This document shows positions 1 to 8,315 of a DNA stretch of 64,000 bases, one piece after another. The DNA is taken from the NCBI GenBank assembly GCA_934754415.1, contig CAKVIS010000003.1, positions 32,779 through 96,778 on the forward strand, in the 5' to 3' direction. The first letter of the stretch is position 1; every line of letters begins with the position of its first letter. The DNA is from an uncultured Bulleidia sp. GTDB taxonomy: Bacteria > Bacillota_I > Bacilli_A > Erysipelotrichales > Erysipelotrichaceae. The notes under the pieces were generated by a model. The model saw only the letters and a program-made list of their open reading frames with translations. It had not been told where the DNA came from and searched no databases. The position numbers and the translations under genes are program-made.

Positions 1-2
1 CA

Positions 3-56
3 CAGAATAAAGTGCAGTCAGAACCACAGAAGGAGGATATGCAAGATGGAGAATAA
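3..56 (+). CDS. C-terminal end of an upstream gene (partial)
   Basis: One frame is open from the window edge and ends at a TAA inside the next gene, giving the charged tail QNKVQSEPQKEDMQDGE. The overlap of about 11 bases and the ribosome binding site of the next gene lying inside it fit translational coupling. In Bacillus, ytxG (DUF948) precedes ytxH, so a YtxG-like protein is possible. The fragment is too short to prove it. Confidence 0.35.
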   Translation, partial: QNKVQSEPQKEDMQDGE

Positions 57-714
57 CAATACTCACAGAGATGATGAAAGAGAACCTATTGAAGATATTG
101 AAAAAACAGTAGAAGATCTGAAAAAGAAGATTCAGGAACTGGATGAACAGGTGGAAGCAAAGAAGGAAGAAGTAAAAGAATCTGATACTTATGAGGAAAC
201 TGTTTCCAAAATGGATGACATTAAAAAAACAACAAAGGAAACAGTTAATCGTTCCATTGATGAGGTAAAGAAGGTAGTTTCCAACGCATCTAATAATGAG
301 GATGTACAGAAAGCATTACAGTTCATTAAGGAAAATGCACGTAAAGCCGTAGATTCTGCAAAAGGTCGTATTGATGAAATTAAGAATGATCCTAAAGTGC
401 AGGAAAATTATGCGGATTGTAAAAAGAAAACCTCTGAAGTTTTACAGAAAGGTATGCAGGCTGCTAAAGAGGCAACTGATAATGCATCCAAATATATTGA
501 TCAGAAACTGACAGATGAACAGAAAGAAAGCATTAAAGATTTTTCTGAAAAAGCATCTAAAGTAGTTGATGATACAGCTAAGACAGTCACAAAAGCTGTA
601 AATGATTTTGCTTCTAATCCAAAAGTGCAGGAATTTGGGAAGAACGCTACAGATATGGTAGATAAGCAGATTAATGCTTTAAAAGATTTTTTCCATAAAG
701 AAGATAAGCAGTAA
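46..714 (+). CDS. YtxH-like highly charged helical protein
   Basis: A 222-residue protein, very rich in Lys, Glu, Asp and Ala, with almost no aromatic residues before the end. Residues 15-60 look like a coiled coil. The rest has amphipathic repeats of the kind seen in apolipoprotein-like, LEA-like and YtxH proteins, such as two similar stretches around DPKVQENYAD and NPKVQEFGKN. No signal peptide or membrane segment is visible. AAGGAGG sits 9 bases before the ATG. It is followed after 11 bases by a CcpA-like gene and then tyrS, resembling the Bacillus ytxGHJ-ccpA-tyrS neighbourhood. That synteny is the main support for the YtxH-like name; the function is unknown. Confidence 0.75.
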   Translation: MENNNTHRDDEREPIEDIEKTVEDLKKKIQELDEQVEAKKEEVKESDTYEETVSKMDDIKKTTKETVNRSIDEVKKVVSNASNNEDVQKALQFIKENARKAVDSAKGRIDEIKNDPKVQENYADCKKKTSEVLQKGMQAAKEATDNASKYIDQKLTDEQKESIKDFSEKASKVVDDTAKTVTKAVNDFASNPKVQEFGKNATDMVDKQINALKDFFHKEDKQ

Positions 715-725
715 AGGGGTAATAC

Positions 726-1718
726 ATGAAACGAGTTACAATATATGACGTTGCAAAAGAAGCCAGTGTGTCTCTGGCTACTGTATCCAGAGTTATCAAC
801 GGTTCCAATGTAGTTAAAGGACCTACAAAGGACAGAGTACAGGCCGCTATTGACAAACTTGGATATAAACCAAATGCCATTGCGCAGGGACTTGCATTAC
901 AAAAGACAACTTCTATAGGTCTTGTTGTACCTGAGGCTTCTTTCACTTATACAGGGCAGATTATCAATGGTTTGATTGATGTGGCTAAAATTTACAATTA
1001 CAATATTATGCTACATACAATTACTGCCGGCATTACAGATATTAATGACGTTGTTGAAGATATCATCAAATCCAGAGTGGATGGTGTGGTAATCTATAAT
1101 GACAAGATGGAAATGAAACAGATGGAAGAATTATCCAACTATAACATTCCTATTGTAGTTATTGGTAATAAGATTCAGGCAGAGAATGTATGTTCTGTAT
1201 ATGTCAATATTGAAAAAGCTATTTATGAGTTATGCGCAAAATATCTGGAAGAAGGTAAGGATAAGATTGCCATTATTGAAGATAGAAGTAATCCGTATAC
1301 CTGCAGACAGATGGTTGAAGGCGCAACACGTGCATTCAAACAAAGAGGAAAAGAATTTGATGGTTTCCTGAAGATTTCTGCAGAATCCCGTACCAGTTAT
1401 GCTTTCCTGAAAAAATGGCTTGCGGATCACTCCTATGATCTTATGATTGGAAACAGAGATTCTCAGGCGATGGCTATTGTCAATGCTGCAAGAGAGAACA
1501 ATATTTCTATTCCAGAGGATATGGAAGTTGTATGTGTCATCGATACTAAATATAACTCCATGATGAGACCAACTATATCCTCTTTCCATATTCCTAGTTA
1601 TGATCTTGGTGCAGTTTCCATGAGAGTGATGACCAAGATGTTACAGAATGAGCCTGAAATGACAAAGGAAATGGAATTGAGTTACCTGTTTACTCCACGT
1701 CAGACAACTAAAGATTGA
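726..1718 (+). CDS. ccpA: LacI-family transcriptional regulator, CcpA-like
   Basis: A 330-residue LacI/GalR-type repressor. Residues 4-50 form the helix-turn-helix and hinge region (TIYDVAKEASVSLATVSRVI, then LGYKPNAIAQGLA). The remainder is a periplasmic-binding-protein-like effector domain starting at TTSIGLVVP. In Firmicutes CcpA binds cre sites together with HPr phosphorylated on Ser46 to control carbon metabolism. Assignment as CcpA rests on its length, its CcpA-like N terminus and its place between a YtxH-like gene and tyrS. A sugar-specific LacI paralogue cannot be excluded, because no sugar operon is adjacent and the HPr contact residues were not checked. The tyrS leader promoter overlaps its stop codon. 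Confidence 0.72.
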   Translation: MKRVTIYDVAKEASVSLATVSRVINGSNVVKGPTKDRVQAAIDKLGYKPNAIAQGLALQKTTSIGLVVPEASFTYTGQIINGLIDVAKIYNYNIMLHTITAGITDINDVVEDIIKSRVDGVVIYNDKMEMKQMEELSNYNIPIVVIGNKIQAENVCSVYVNIEKAIYELCAKYLEEGKDKIAIIEDRSNPYTCRQMVEGATRAFKQRGKEFDGFLKISAESRTSYAFLKKWLADHSYDLMIGNRDSQAMAIVNAARENNISIPEDMEVVCVIDTKYNSMMRPTISSFHIPSYDLGAVSMRVMTKMLQNEPEMTKEMELSYLFTPRQTTKD

Positions 1719-1743
1719 CATTGTTCTTAAGGTGGGATAAAGT
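1715..1743 (+). promoter_or_regulatory. Promoter of the tyrS T-box leader
   Basis: TTGACA (1715-1720) and TAAAGT (1738-1743) are separated by 17 bases. This is a near-consensus housekeeping sigma factor promoter that starts inside the stop codon of the preceding regulator gene. Confidence 0.7.
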
Positions 1744-1744
1744 C

Positions 1745-1972
1745 TTAATACAACAAAGAAGAGGACAAGTACTTACAGAGTGTGTAGTTGTAGAAATGTT
1801 CCGGTAGCTGCAAGGAACAACACCTGTGTACCAGGAATACACCTTGGAGTTGTTAGTCTCAAAAGGCTAATCGTTGACCTGCGTTAAAGGTAAATGAAGT
1901 GTATAGTGAAAACTATAAACTAAGGTGGTACCGCGCTACAGGCGTCCTTAGATACAAGGATGCCTTTTTTTA
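1745..1972 (+). promoter_or_regulatory. T-box riboswitch, tyrosine-specific, with terminator
   Basis: The leader between the regulator and tyrS has T-box hallmarks. An AGTA motif lies in the 5' arm of Stem I, and an apical hairpin GTTCC/GGAAC follows. The pattern GAA-TAC-ACC places a Tyr codon (UAC, 1838-1840) as the likely specifier. The T-box sequence AAGGTGGTACCGCG (1922-1935) offers UGGU to pair with the tRNA acceptor end. It is followed by a terminator with stem GGCGTCCTT/AAGGATGCC (1941-1949 and 1956-1964) and a T-run. Uncharged tRNA-Tyr should stabilise the antiterminator and allow tyrS transcription. The leuS leader at 41.6 kb has the same GAA-codon arrangement, which supports the specifier choice. 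Confidence 0.93.
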
Positions 1973-1995
1973 ATGGCATCAAAAAGGAGAATACG

Positions 1996-3243
1996 ATGGA
2001 ATTTATTGAAGAACTTAAATGGAGAGGTCTTGTTAAAGACTGTACAGATTATGATGGACTGGTAGAAAAACTGAAAACTCCTACAACAGTATACTGCGGA
2101 TTTGATCCGACAGCAGATTCTTTACATGTAGGTCATTTACAGCAGATTTTACTGTTAAAAAGATATCAAATGGCAGGTCATACACCAATTGCTTTGTGTG
2201 GTGGCTTTACAGGTATGATTGGGGACCCTCGTCCTACAACTGAAAGAAAACTGTTAACACATGAACAGGTTGTTGAAAATGCAAAATGTATTCATGATCA
2301 GCTGGCACATTTCCTGTCTTTTGAAGGTGAAAATGCTGCTATTATGGAAGATAACAATCACTGGCTCGGAGAACTTTCTTTATTGGATTTCCTGAGAGAT
2401 TATGGAAAACTGTTCAACGTTGCCTATATGTTACAGAAAGATACAATTAAAAAGAGACTGGATACAGGTCTTTCCTATACAGAATTCACATATACCATCC
2501 TGCAGGCAATTGATTTCTATAATCTGTATAAGAAGTATGGCTGTGATGCACAGATTGGTGGCTCTGACCAGTGGGGCAATCTTACCAGTGGTATTGAACT
2601 GATCAGAAAAGTCTGCGGAGATGAAGCTAAGGTATTTGGCATTACTTCCCCATTAATCACAAAGAGTGATGGCTCTAAATTCGGTAAGAGTGAAGGTAAA
2701 AATATCTGGCTGGATCCTGCAAAGACAAATGCATATGAATTCTATCAGTTCTGGTTAAACACACCGGATGCGGATATTATTGACTACTTAAAGAGACTTT
2801 CCTTAAGAACTCCTGAAGAAATCATGGCTCTGGAAGAAGATATGAAAGCAGCTCCTGAAAAACGTAATGCTCAGAAAGCACTTGCTGAAGAGCTGACACG
2901 TATTGTTCATGGTGAAGATGGTCTGGCTAAAGCTGTTAAGATCACTGAAACATTCTTTAAAGGTTCTATTACAGATCTCACTGCAGAAGAGATGAAGGAA
3001 GGCCTGAGTGATGCTCCAAAAACTGCAGTGGAAGATGGTGCCTTATTAATTGATGCACTGATTCTTGCGGGTATTTCCAAATCTAAGCGTGACGCAAGAA
3101 CACTGATTCAGCAGGGCAGTATTCAGGTCAATGGTGAAAAAGTACAGGATCTTGAATTTGCACTGACAAAAGATGCTGCATTTGACCATGAGTTCAGTAT
3201 TGTTAAAAAAGGTAAAAAGAACTGGTTTGTATTTACATTCTGA
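1996..3243 (+). CDS. tyrS: Tyrosyl-tRNA synthetase
   Basis: Class I aminoacyl-tRNA synthetase that charges tRNA-Tyr. The 415-residue product has the HIGH signature as HVGH at residues 44-47, the tyrosine-pocket sequence GGSDQWGN in the middle, the KMSKS-like loop KFGKS near residue 230, and an RNA-binding S4 domain in the last 70 residues. The start was placed at the ATG preceded by AAAAAGGAGA. An in-frame ATG at 1960 lies inside the T-box terminator stem and has no ribosome binding site. The gene is alone in its transcription unit, between the T-box and its own terminator, so tRNA-Tyr charging is the evident control. Confidence 0.97.
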   Translation: MEFIEELKWRGLVKDCTDYDGLVEKLKTPTTVYCGFDPTADSLHVGHLQQILLLKRYQMAGHTPIALCGGFTGMIGDPRPTTERKLLTHEQVVENAKCIHDQLAHFLSFEGENAAIMEDNNHWLGELSLLDFLRDYGKLFNVAYMLQKDTIKKRLDTGLSYTEFTYTILQAIDFYNLYKKYGCDAQIGGSDQWGNLTSGIELIRKVCGDEAKVFGITSPLITKSDGSKFGKSEGKNIWLDPAKTNAYEFYQFWLNTPDADIIDYLKRLSLRTPEEIMALEEDMKAAPEKRNAQKALAEELTRIVHGEDGLAKAVKITETFFKGSITDLTAEEMKEGLSDAPKTAVEDGALLIDALILAGISKSKRDARTLIQQGSIQVNGEKVQDLEFALTKDAAFDHEFSIVKKGKKNWFVFTF

Positions 3244-3248
3244 TAAAG

Positions 3249-3274
3249 AGTATGCTTCGGCATGCTTTTTATTT
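3249..3274 (+). terminator. tyrS intrinsic terminator
   Basis: A 7-bp stem AGTATGC/GCATGCT closes a TTCG tetraloop and is followed by a T-run. The -10 box of the next gene begins directly after it. Confidence 0.85.
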
Positions 3275-3291
3275 GGTATAATACATTCATG
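3274..3291 (+). promoter_or_regulatory. Extended -10 promoter placing the start site at an ATG
   Basis: TGG-TATAAT (3274-3282) is followed by six bases and then the ATG at 3289. With the usual 6-8 base distance from the -10 box to +1, the transcript would begin at or next to the start codon. No Shine-Dalgarno sequence is present; the upstream bases are the tyrS terminator. Confidence 0.6.
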
Positions 3292-3807
3292 AAAAAAATA
3301 GTGGTTCCTTTATTGACAGCTGTCCTGTTACTGACAGGATGTTCAAATTCAAAAAAACTGGTGCTTGAGACATATGAAATGTATTATCAGATTATCAGTG
3401 AAAACTCTGAATATGTAAAAGACAGTTCTTACTACACGCTTTCTTATGAGGTGAAAAAAGGCGAAGATAATCAATATAATTATTATCTGTTTCTGGATAG
3501 CCCGACTATATCCATGTATGATGTGGTATTCATGGCTGTGGAAAATGATGTCAGTTTTGACTCTAATCTTCAGATGGTTCCCAGTATTGGTATTTTTGAC
3601 GGGAAATATCAGCTTGTTCCTAATCAGATTAATAAAGATAAAGGCTTTGTTAAAGGGATGATGATCTCAGGGGAGTCTTCTTATGACAAAATCAACCTGA
3701 AAGTGCTGGTAGAATGGAAGGATAAGACCAGAAAGAAAACCACGCGTGAATTTCATCATGTACAGCTGACATTGGATGGCTATTCATATCTGGAGAATGC
3801 TTCATGA
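3289..3807 (+). CDS. Putative lipoprotein of unknown function
   Basis: A 172-residue product with a lipoprotein signal: a basic MKK start, a hydrophobic core and the lipobox LLTGC with Cys at residue 18. It should be lipidated and held on the outer face of the membrane. The mature part has no motif I recognise; it is rich in Tyr and beta-strand-like segments. The earlier in-frame ATG at 3262 lies in the tyrS terminator, so I start at 3289 even though no ribosome binding site is present (see the -10 box). It overlaps the flippase gene by 4 bases (ATGA), so it probably starts a three-gene operon with the flippase and rsuA. Confidence 0.8.
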   Translation: MKKIVVPLLTAVLLLTGCSNSKKLVLETYEMYYQIISENSEYVKDSSYYTLSYEVKKGEDNQYNYYLFLDSPTISMYDVVFMAVENDVSFDSNLQMVPSIGIFDGKYQLVPNQINKDKGFVKGMMISGESSYDKINLKVLVEWKDKTRKKTTREFHHVQLTLDGYSYLENAS

Positions 3808-5294
3808 AAGTAGGAAGTAGTTTTCATGCACATCAGAGTATATGCATATGGATACTCATACTGACTTCCTGCATTCTGGGATTCCCTCTGTTTTATTTTT
3901 CTGCTTCTGCAGTCGCTGCTGCGTACACTCTTTTTAAAGTGATGTTTCTATCTGTGCTACTTGAGGTGGCTTTGCCATTTGGACTAGGCAGTTATTTTGA
4001 TGCATTATATTCCCTGGGTAAAAACAAAACAATCATGGAACAATACCGCAGATCTGTTGCTTTTTTTACTGTTGCAGGTATATGCATTGTGCTGATTGTC
4101 TGTTTGACGGCTTCTTCTTTACAGACATTCCTGCAGATTGAACAGGAATGGTTTTCTTCAATTGTACGCATATTGTCACCTTTGTTTTTACTGCAGAGTA
4201 TTTCCGGCATTCACAGAGCTGTGGATATAGGTATGAAAAGGGTAGCTTCTTATAAAAAAACTCTGGTCAAAGAGCAGGTTTATAAAGTGGTCCTTACGTT
4301 AATACTTGCTTGTGTGACTATGCTTTTTCTTAAGAAATCTTCAGAATGGATGGTTTACAGTTTCAGTATTGCCTCATTCTTTTCAAGTGCTGTATATACC
4401 GGGTATTATTGTTTTAAAAATATAGATTTTTTAAAACAGAATCTTTTTAAGAAATGTATACCGGACTCTTCCGTATTACTGGTTATTTGTGCAGCAGGAA
4501 TGAAATATCTGTTTCCGTATGTATTATTTCTTATGGATCTTTGCTGTGTATCTGTTTTCACGTCTTCCTCTATGGAAGTCTACTATGTCATGTTACTGTA
4601 TTCCTGTATAGGGTATGTATGTGTTTATCCACATATTCATACTTTGATAGAACATGTGGATGAGGCATTCAAGAATAAAAATGAGAAAAGAATAGAAAAG
4701 GAAATCAATGTTTCCTTTGTACACATGACATGTATATTGTTACCATTATGCTGTTATCTTGCATTTCATGGAGGCTCTTTATCTGCTTTGATTGCGGGTA
4801 ATGTGTATAGCGATATATGGTCACAGAACATGTTGCTGTTTTCGTTATGGGTATTGCTATTTGCGTTTTATTCCATTTCCGGATTTCTTGTATATGCCAT
4901 CAAAAGAGAAAAGAGTTTTGTGTTTTATTACGGATTGGGCTGTGCCATTAAAATTTTTGCGTTTCTTTTTATACCAAAGACTGTTTCCCTGTCATATTTT
5001 CTTTCTGTGAATTGTATTATTTACGGTATGCTTCTGTTTTTAAATATGGCAAGACTTAGAAACGTGGTTATGACCTATTTTGTATACTTTCTGAGTAAAT
5101 GTGTGCGTATTCTTCTTGTATGTTGCGGGGTACATGGTACCTTATTTGTGTTTGAATCCTTTATTATGGAACATCTGGAGTTTGGAGTGTATACAGGTAT
5201 CCTGGTGAATGCAGGAAAGGTCATACTTTATCTGATTATGACATATATCGGGTGTGATGTATTACGCCTCAGAAAGAAAGGAAGAGCTGTATGA
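3804..5294 (+). CDS. MurJ/SpoVB-type membrane flippase-like protein
   Basis: A 496-residue polytopic membrane protein with about 12-14 hydrophobic segments across its full length and short basic loops. Its size and architecture suit the MOP superfamily of polysaccharide and lipid II flippases. In Bacillus the lipid II flippase gene murJ (ytgP) sits next to a small-subunit rRNA pseudouridine synthase gene, as here, which supports an envelope-precursor role. It overlaps both neighbours by 4 bases, indicating translational coupling. It is somewhat shorter than typical MurJ, and I see no residue that proves lipid II specificity, so another member of the superfamily remains possible. Confidence 0.7.
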   Translation: MKVGSSFHAHQSICIWILILTSCILGFPLFYFSASAVAAAYTLFKVMFLSVLLEVALPFGLGSYFDALYSLGKNKTIMEQYRRSVAFFTVAGICIVLIVCLTASSLQTFLQIEQEWFSSIVRILSPLFLLQSISGIHRAVDIGMKRVASYKKTLVKEQVYKVVLTLILACVTMLFLKKSSEWMVYSFSIASFFSSAVYTGYYCFKNIDFLKQNLFKKCIPDSSVLLVICAAGMKYLFPYVLFLMDLCCVSVFTSSSMEVYYVMLLYSCIGYVCVYPHIHTLIEHVDEAFKNKNEKRIEKEINVSFVHMTCILLPLCCYLAFHGGSLSALIAGNVYSDIWSQNMLLFSLWVLLFAFYSISGFLVYAIKREKSFVFYYGLGCAIKIFAFLFIPKTVSLSYFLSVNCIIYGMLLFLNMARLRNVVMTYFVYFLSKCVRILLVCCGVHGTLFVFESFIMEHLEFGVYTGILVNAGKVILYLIMTYIGCDVLRLRKKGRAV

Positions 5295-5983
5295 TTCGCA
5301 TTGATAAAGCTATTTCTTCCATGGGATATGGAAGCAGAAAAGATATAAAGACAGTATTGAAAGATAAAAGGGTCAGAGTGAATGGGGAATTTGTGACACG
5401 CCCTGAAACAAAGATTAACGAAACAGACAAAATCACTATCGATGATATGGAGATTTCTTACAGCAGGTATACCTATCTGATGATGAATAAACCGGAGGGG
5501 GTTGTCAGTTCCACAGAAAGTAATGATGTCAACGTTATAGATCTGATTGATCAGAAAGTACAGGGACTTTTTCCATGTGGAAGACTGGACAAGGATACGA
5601 CAGGTTTATTGTTAATTACCAATGATGGACCATTGGCGCATCAACTGTTATCTCCAAAACATCATGTGGAAAAAGAGTATGCATTAACTTTGAAACATGC
5701 AGTGACACAACAGGATATTGCGCAGATTGCAAAGGGAGTTACAGAAGGCGAAGATACATTTCTGCCAGCTGTGTATACACCAACCGGAGAGACAACAGGA
5801 ACTATCATTCTTCATGAAGGAAAATTCCATGAAATCAAAAGAATCTTTTTAGCTCTGGATAATGAAGTGGTGCAGTTGAAAAGAATACGTATGAAAAACC
5901 TGGTTTTAGATGAATCTCTAAAACCAGGTGAATACAGACCTCTTACAGAAGAGGAACTTACAGAATTGAAACAGATGCTTTAA
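5291..5983 (+). CDS. rsuA: 16S rRNA pseudouridine synthase (RsuA family)
   Basis: A 230-residue RsuA/RluB/E/F-family enzyme. An N-terminal S4 RNA-binding domain (residues 1-50, IRIDKAISSMGYGSRKDI) is followed by the catalytic motif GRLDKDTTGLLL around residue 98, whose Asp attacks the target uridine. RsuA makes pseudouridine 516 in 16S rRNA. The length fits RsuA, and Firmicutes homologues sit next to a flippase gene as here. The ATG overlaps the stop of the upstream gene. The 3' end converges with ispH and overlaps it by 26 bases. Confidence 0.88.
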   Translation: MIRIDKAISSMGYGSRKDIKTVLKDKRVRVNGEFVTRPETKINETDKITIDDMEISYSRYTYLMMNKPEGVVSSTESNDVNVIDLIDQKVQGLFPCGRLDKDTTGLLLITNDGPLAHQLLSPKHHVEKEYALTLKHAVTQQDIAQIAKGVTEGEDTFLPAVYTPTGETTGTIILHEGKFHEIKRIFLALDNEVVQLKRIRMKNLVLDESLKPGEYRPLTEEELTELKQML

Positions 5984-6866
5984 CAGGTGTGAAAACACCT
6001 GTTTTTGCATACTTCTGTAAGGTTTCAATTACCTGTTTTGTTAATGAATTAGGTGTGGAGGAACCACTGGTCACAGCTATACATTGCTTATCTTTAAAAT
6101 GAGTTTCCTGCAGATCTTCTATGGAAGAGATTAACAGAACATCCGGAATATTTGCTTTTTTACCGGTTTCAGCAAGCTGTCTGGAGTTATTGGACTTTGG
6201 ATCGCCTACAACAATTAAAAGATCTACGTGTTTTGAAGAAAGATCCAGCACTGCCTGCTGACGAATTCTTGTGGCATTACAGATTTCTTCTGCTTCTTTT
6301 GCGTCAGGAAATCTTTTTTTGCATTTATCTATGAGTACTTTGGTATCTAAAATGGAAAGAGTGGTCTGATTGGTAATCAGCACATTTTTTAAATCAGGTA
6401 ACTTCTGAATATCTTCAGTACATGTTACAAGATGTACTTTATCAGATAAACCGACTGTCCCTTCGGATTCCGGATGATTCTTTTTTCCTATATAGATGAC
6501 ATCACCTTTTTTTGTGTGCTGTTTGACAAGATCATGGGTTTTTAAGACGTCTTTACAAGTGGCATCTACACAGATGAGTCCTTTTTCACAGGCTTTCTTT
6601 TTCACCTCATCACAGACACCATGTGCCGTAAAGATAACTACACCTGTATCTATCTGGTCTAAAAGATCAAGCCTTGTGGCGGTTTTATCCTCCACAAACT
6701 GTATGCCCAGATGCTTGCAGGCATCTACTACAAACTGGTTGTGTACAATCATTCCCAGCATGGTGATTGGCTGATCCGGGTATTTTTCAGCTGTATCCTG
6801 TGCAATTTTTATGGCTCTTACAACGCCCTGACAATATCCTCTTGGGACAACACTGATGATTTCCAT
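5958..6866 (-). CDS. ispH: 4-hydroxy-3-methylbut-2-enyl diphosphate reductase
   Basis: IspH/LytB is the last enzyme of the MEP pathway and makes IPP and DMAPP with a 4Fe-4S cluster. The 302-residue protein keeps the N-terminal PRGYCQGVVRAI (cluster Cys12), the VDATC segment near residue 100, the EEICNATRIRQ segment carrying the third Cys, TAHGV with a substrate-binding His, and the C-terminal TSGSSTP loop. Its start follows an AAAGGAAAG ribosome binding site. With ispG at 9.5-10.6 kb this indicates a MEP pathway. Its 3' end is antisense to rsuA and contains the rsuA terminator hairpin. Confidence 0.96.
   Translation of the reverse strand: MEIISVVPRGYCQGVVRAIKIAQDTAEKYPDQPITMLGMIVHNQFVVDACKHLGIQFVEDKTATRLDLLDQIDTGVVIFTAHGVCDEVKKKACEKGLICVDATCKDVLKTHDLVKQHTKKGDVIYIGKKNHPESEGTVGLSDKVHLVTCTEDIQKLPDLKNVLITNQTTLSILDTKVLIDKCKKRFPDAKEAEEICNATRIRQQAVLDLSSKHVDLLIVVGDPKSNNSRQLAETGKKANIPDVLLISSIEDLQETHFKDKQCIAVTSGSSTPNSLTKQVIETLQKYAKTGVFTPVKASVSIL
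5983..6006 (+). terminator. rsuA terminator lying inside the ispH coding end
   Basis: A perfect 8-bp stem ACAGGTGT/ACACCTGT with a GAAA loop is followed by TTTTT on the plus strand. It lies within the last codons of the convergent ispH gene, so those codons also encode the hairpin. The minus-strand side has no U-run, so it should terminate only rsuA transcripts. Confidence 0.8.
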
Positions 6867-6950
6867 TAGACTTTCCTTTCTTTTCTTGTATAATTCTGTG
6901 TGTTATTTGTAGTATACCATATTCAAAAGAGAAGGAGTGTGAGATAGAAA

Positions 6951-8315
6951 ATGAAAAGATTTGAAGATTTTAATATGAAAAAAGAAACCATGGAATTTAT
7001 CCGCAGAAATGGTTTTACCACCCCAATCCCTATACAAGAAGAAGTAATTCCTTCTGCTATCAAAGGAAAGGATGTTTTAGGTTTATCGAAAACAGGTACC
7101 GGTAAGACACATGCCTATCTGATTCCGTTGATGGAAGTTGTAGATGAAACAAGTAATCATCCTCAGGCAGTTATTACCGCTCCTACAAGAGAACTGGCTA
7201 TTCAGATTTTTGATAAAGTGAAGGTTATGCAGGAAATCAAACCTGACTTAAGAGTGCGTCTGTTCATTGGAGGGCAGCAGCGTTCTGAAGATGTGGAATC
7301 TTTATCTAAAGGTCAGCCACATATTGTTGTTGGTACTCCTGGAAGAATTAAAGATCTGTTTCTTGATACAGGTGGATTACGTCTTGATCTTGCTAAGATT
7401 CTGGTCGTTGATGAAGTGGATATGACATTGGAATTTGGATTCCTGGATGATATTGATCAGTGTGCTTCCAGAATGCCGGAAGATTTACAGATGCTGGCAT
7501 TTTCTGCAACTATGCCTGATCAGCTGCGCCCGTTCATTCGTAAATACATGTCCAATCCTGTGACTTTCCAGATTGGAGAAACGGTTCGTTTTAATCCGGA
7601 TATCCATCATGTACTTGTGCCATGTTACCATCATACATTTGCAGAAACAATCCAGTCTATTTTGCCTGGATTCCAGCCATATGTCTGTCTGATTTTCTGC
7701 AACACAAGACAGGAAGCTTCTTCCATTGCAGAAGAATTACGTAACAATGGAGTGGATGTAAATGAATTGCATGGAGATCTGACTTCCCGTAAGAGAAAGC
7801 AGGCTATGAAAGATCTGGAATTATCTCAGCATACTTATGTGGTTTGTACTGACCTTGCTGCAAGAGGTATCGATATTGATACGGTAACTCATGTTATTTC
7901 CTGTGGATTCCCGGATGATCTGGAATATTACGTACATCGTGCAGGAAGAACAGGAAGAGCAGGAGAAAAAGGCACATGTTTTGCTTTATATCATGAAGAA
8001 GATGATGCGTCTATTCGTTCTTTAAAGAAAATGGGTATCCATTTTGATCATATGCGTTATAAGTCCAGTGGATGGCAGACATTACATCCATATGGGCAGA
8101 AACGTCTGAAGACTGATGATGAACTTGAAAAGAAAATTGCCATGATTTATACCAAAAAGAATCAGAAGGTAAAACCAGGCTATAAGAAAAAGCGTGCAAA
8201 ACAGATTGAGACCATTCATCGTCATAAAAAGAGAGATATGATCCGAGCAAAGATCCGTGAAGAAAAGAAAGCTATGTATAAAGAAAGACAGATAGCTAAG
8301 AATAATGGAAAATAA
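6951..8315 (+). CDS. cshB: DEAD-box RNA helicase, CshB-like
   Basis: A 454-residue ATP-dependent RNA helicase. The Q-motif (TTPIPIQEEVIP), Walker A (SKTGTGKT), PTRELA, GTPGR, DEVD (a variant of DEAD), SAT and the C-terminal HRAGRTGRAG motif are all present in order. A basic tail after residue 400 (KKNQKVKPGYKKKRAK) likely binds RNA. Position between ispH and nfo matches Bacillus yqfP-yqfR(cshB)-yqfS, which supports CshB, a cold-shock and ribosome-assembly type helicase. A clear AGAAGGAG lies upstream. It overlaps nfo by 11 bases. Confidence 0.92.
   Translation: MKRFEDFNMKKETMEFIRRNGFTTPIPIQEEVIPSAIKGKDVLGLSKTGTGKTHAYLIPLMEVVDETSNHPQAVITAPTRELAIQIFDKVKVMQEIKPDLRVRLFIGGQQRSEDVESLSKGQPHIVVGTPGRIKDLFLDTGGLRLDLAKILVVDEVDMTLEFGFLDDIDQCASRMPEDLQMLAFSATMPDQLRPFIRKYMSNPVTFQIGETVRFNPDIHHVLVPCYHHTFAETIQSILPGFQPYVCLIFCNTRQEASSIAEELRNNGVDVNELHGDLTSRKRKQAMKDLELSQHTYVVCTDLAARGIDIDTVTHVISCGFPDDLEYYVHRAGRTGRAGEKGTCFALYHEEDDASIRSLKKMGIHFDHMRYKSSGWQTLHPYGQKRLKTDDELEKKIAMIYTKKNQKVKPGYKKKRAKQIETIHRHKKRDMIRAKIREEKKAMYKERQIAKNNGK

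Noticed and set aside
1960..1995. Extended tyrS start at ATG 1960
   Set aside because: It lies inside the T-box terminator stem and lacks a ribosome binding site; ATG 1996 has AAGGAGA at correct spacing.
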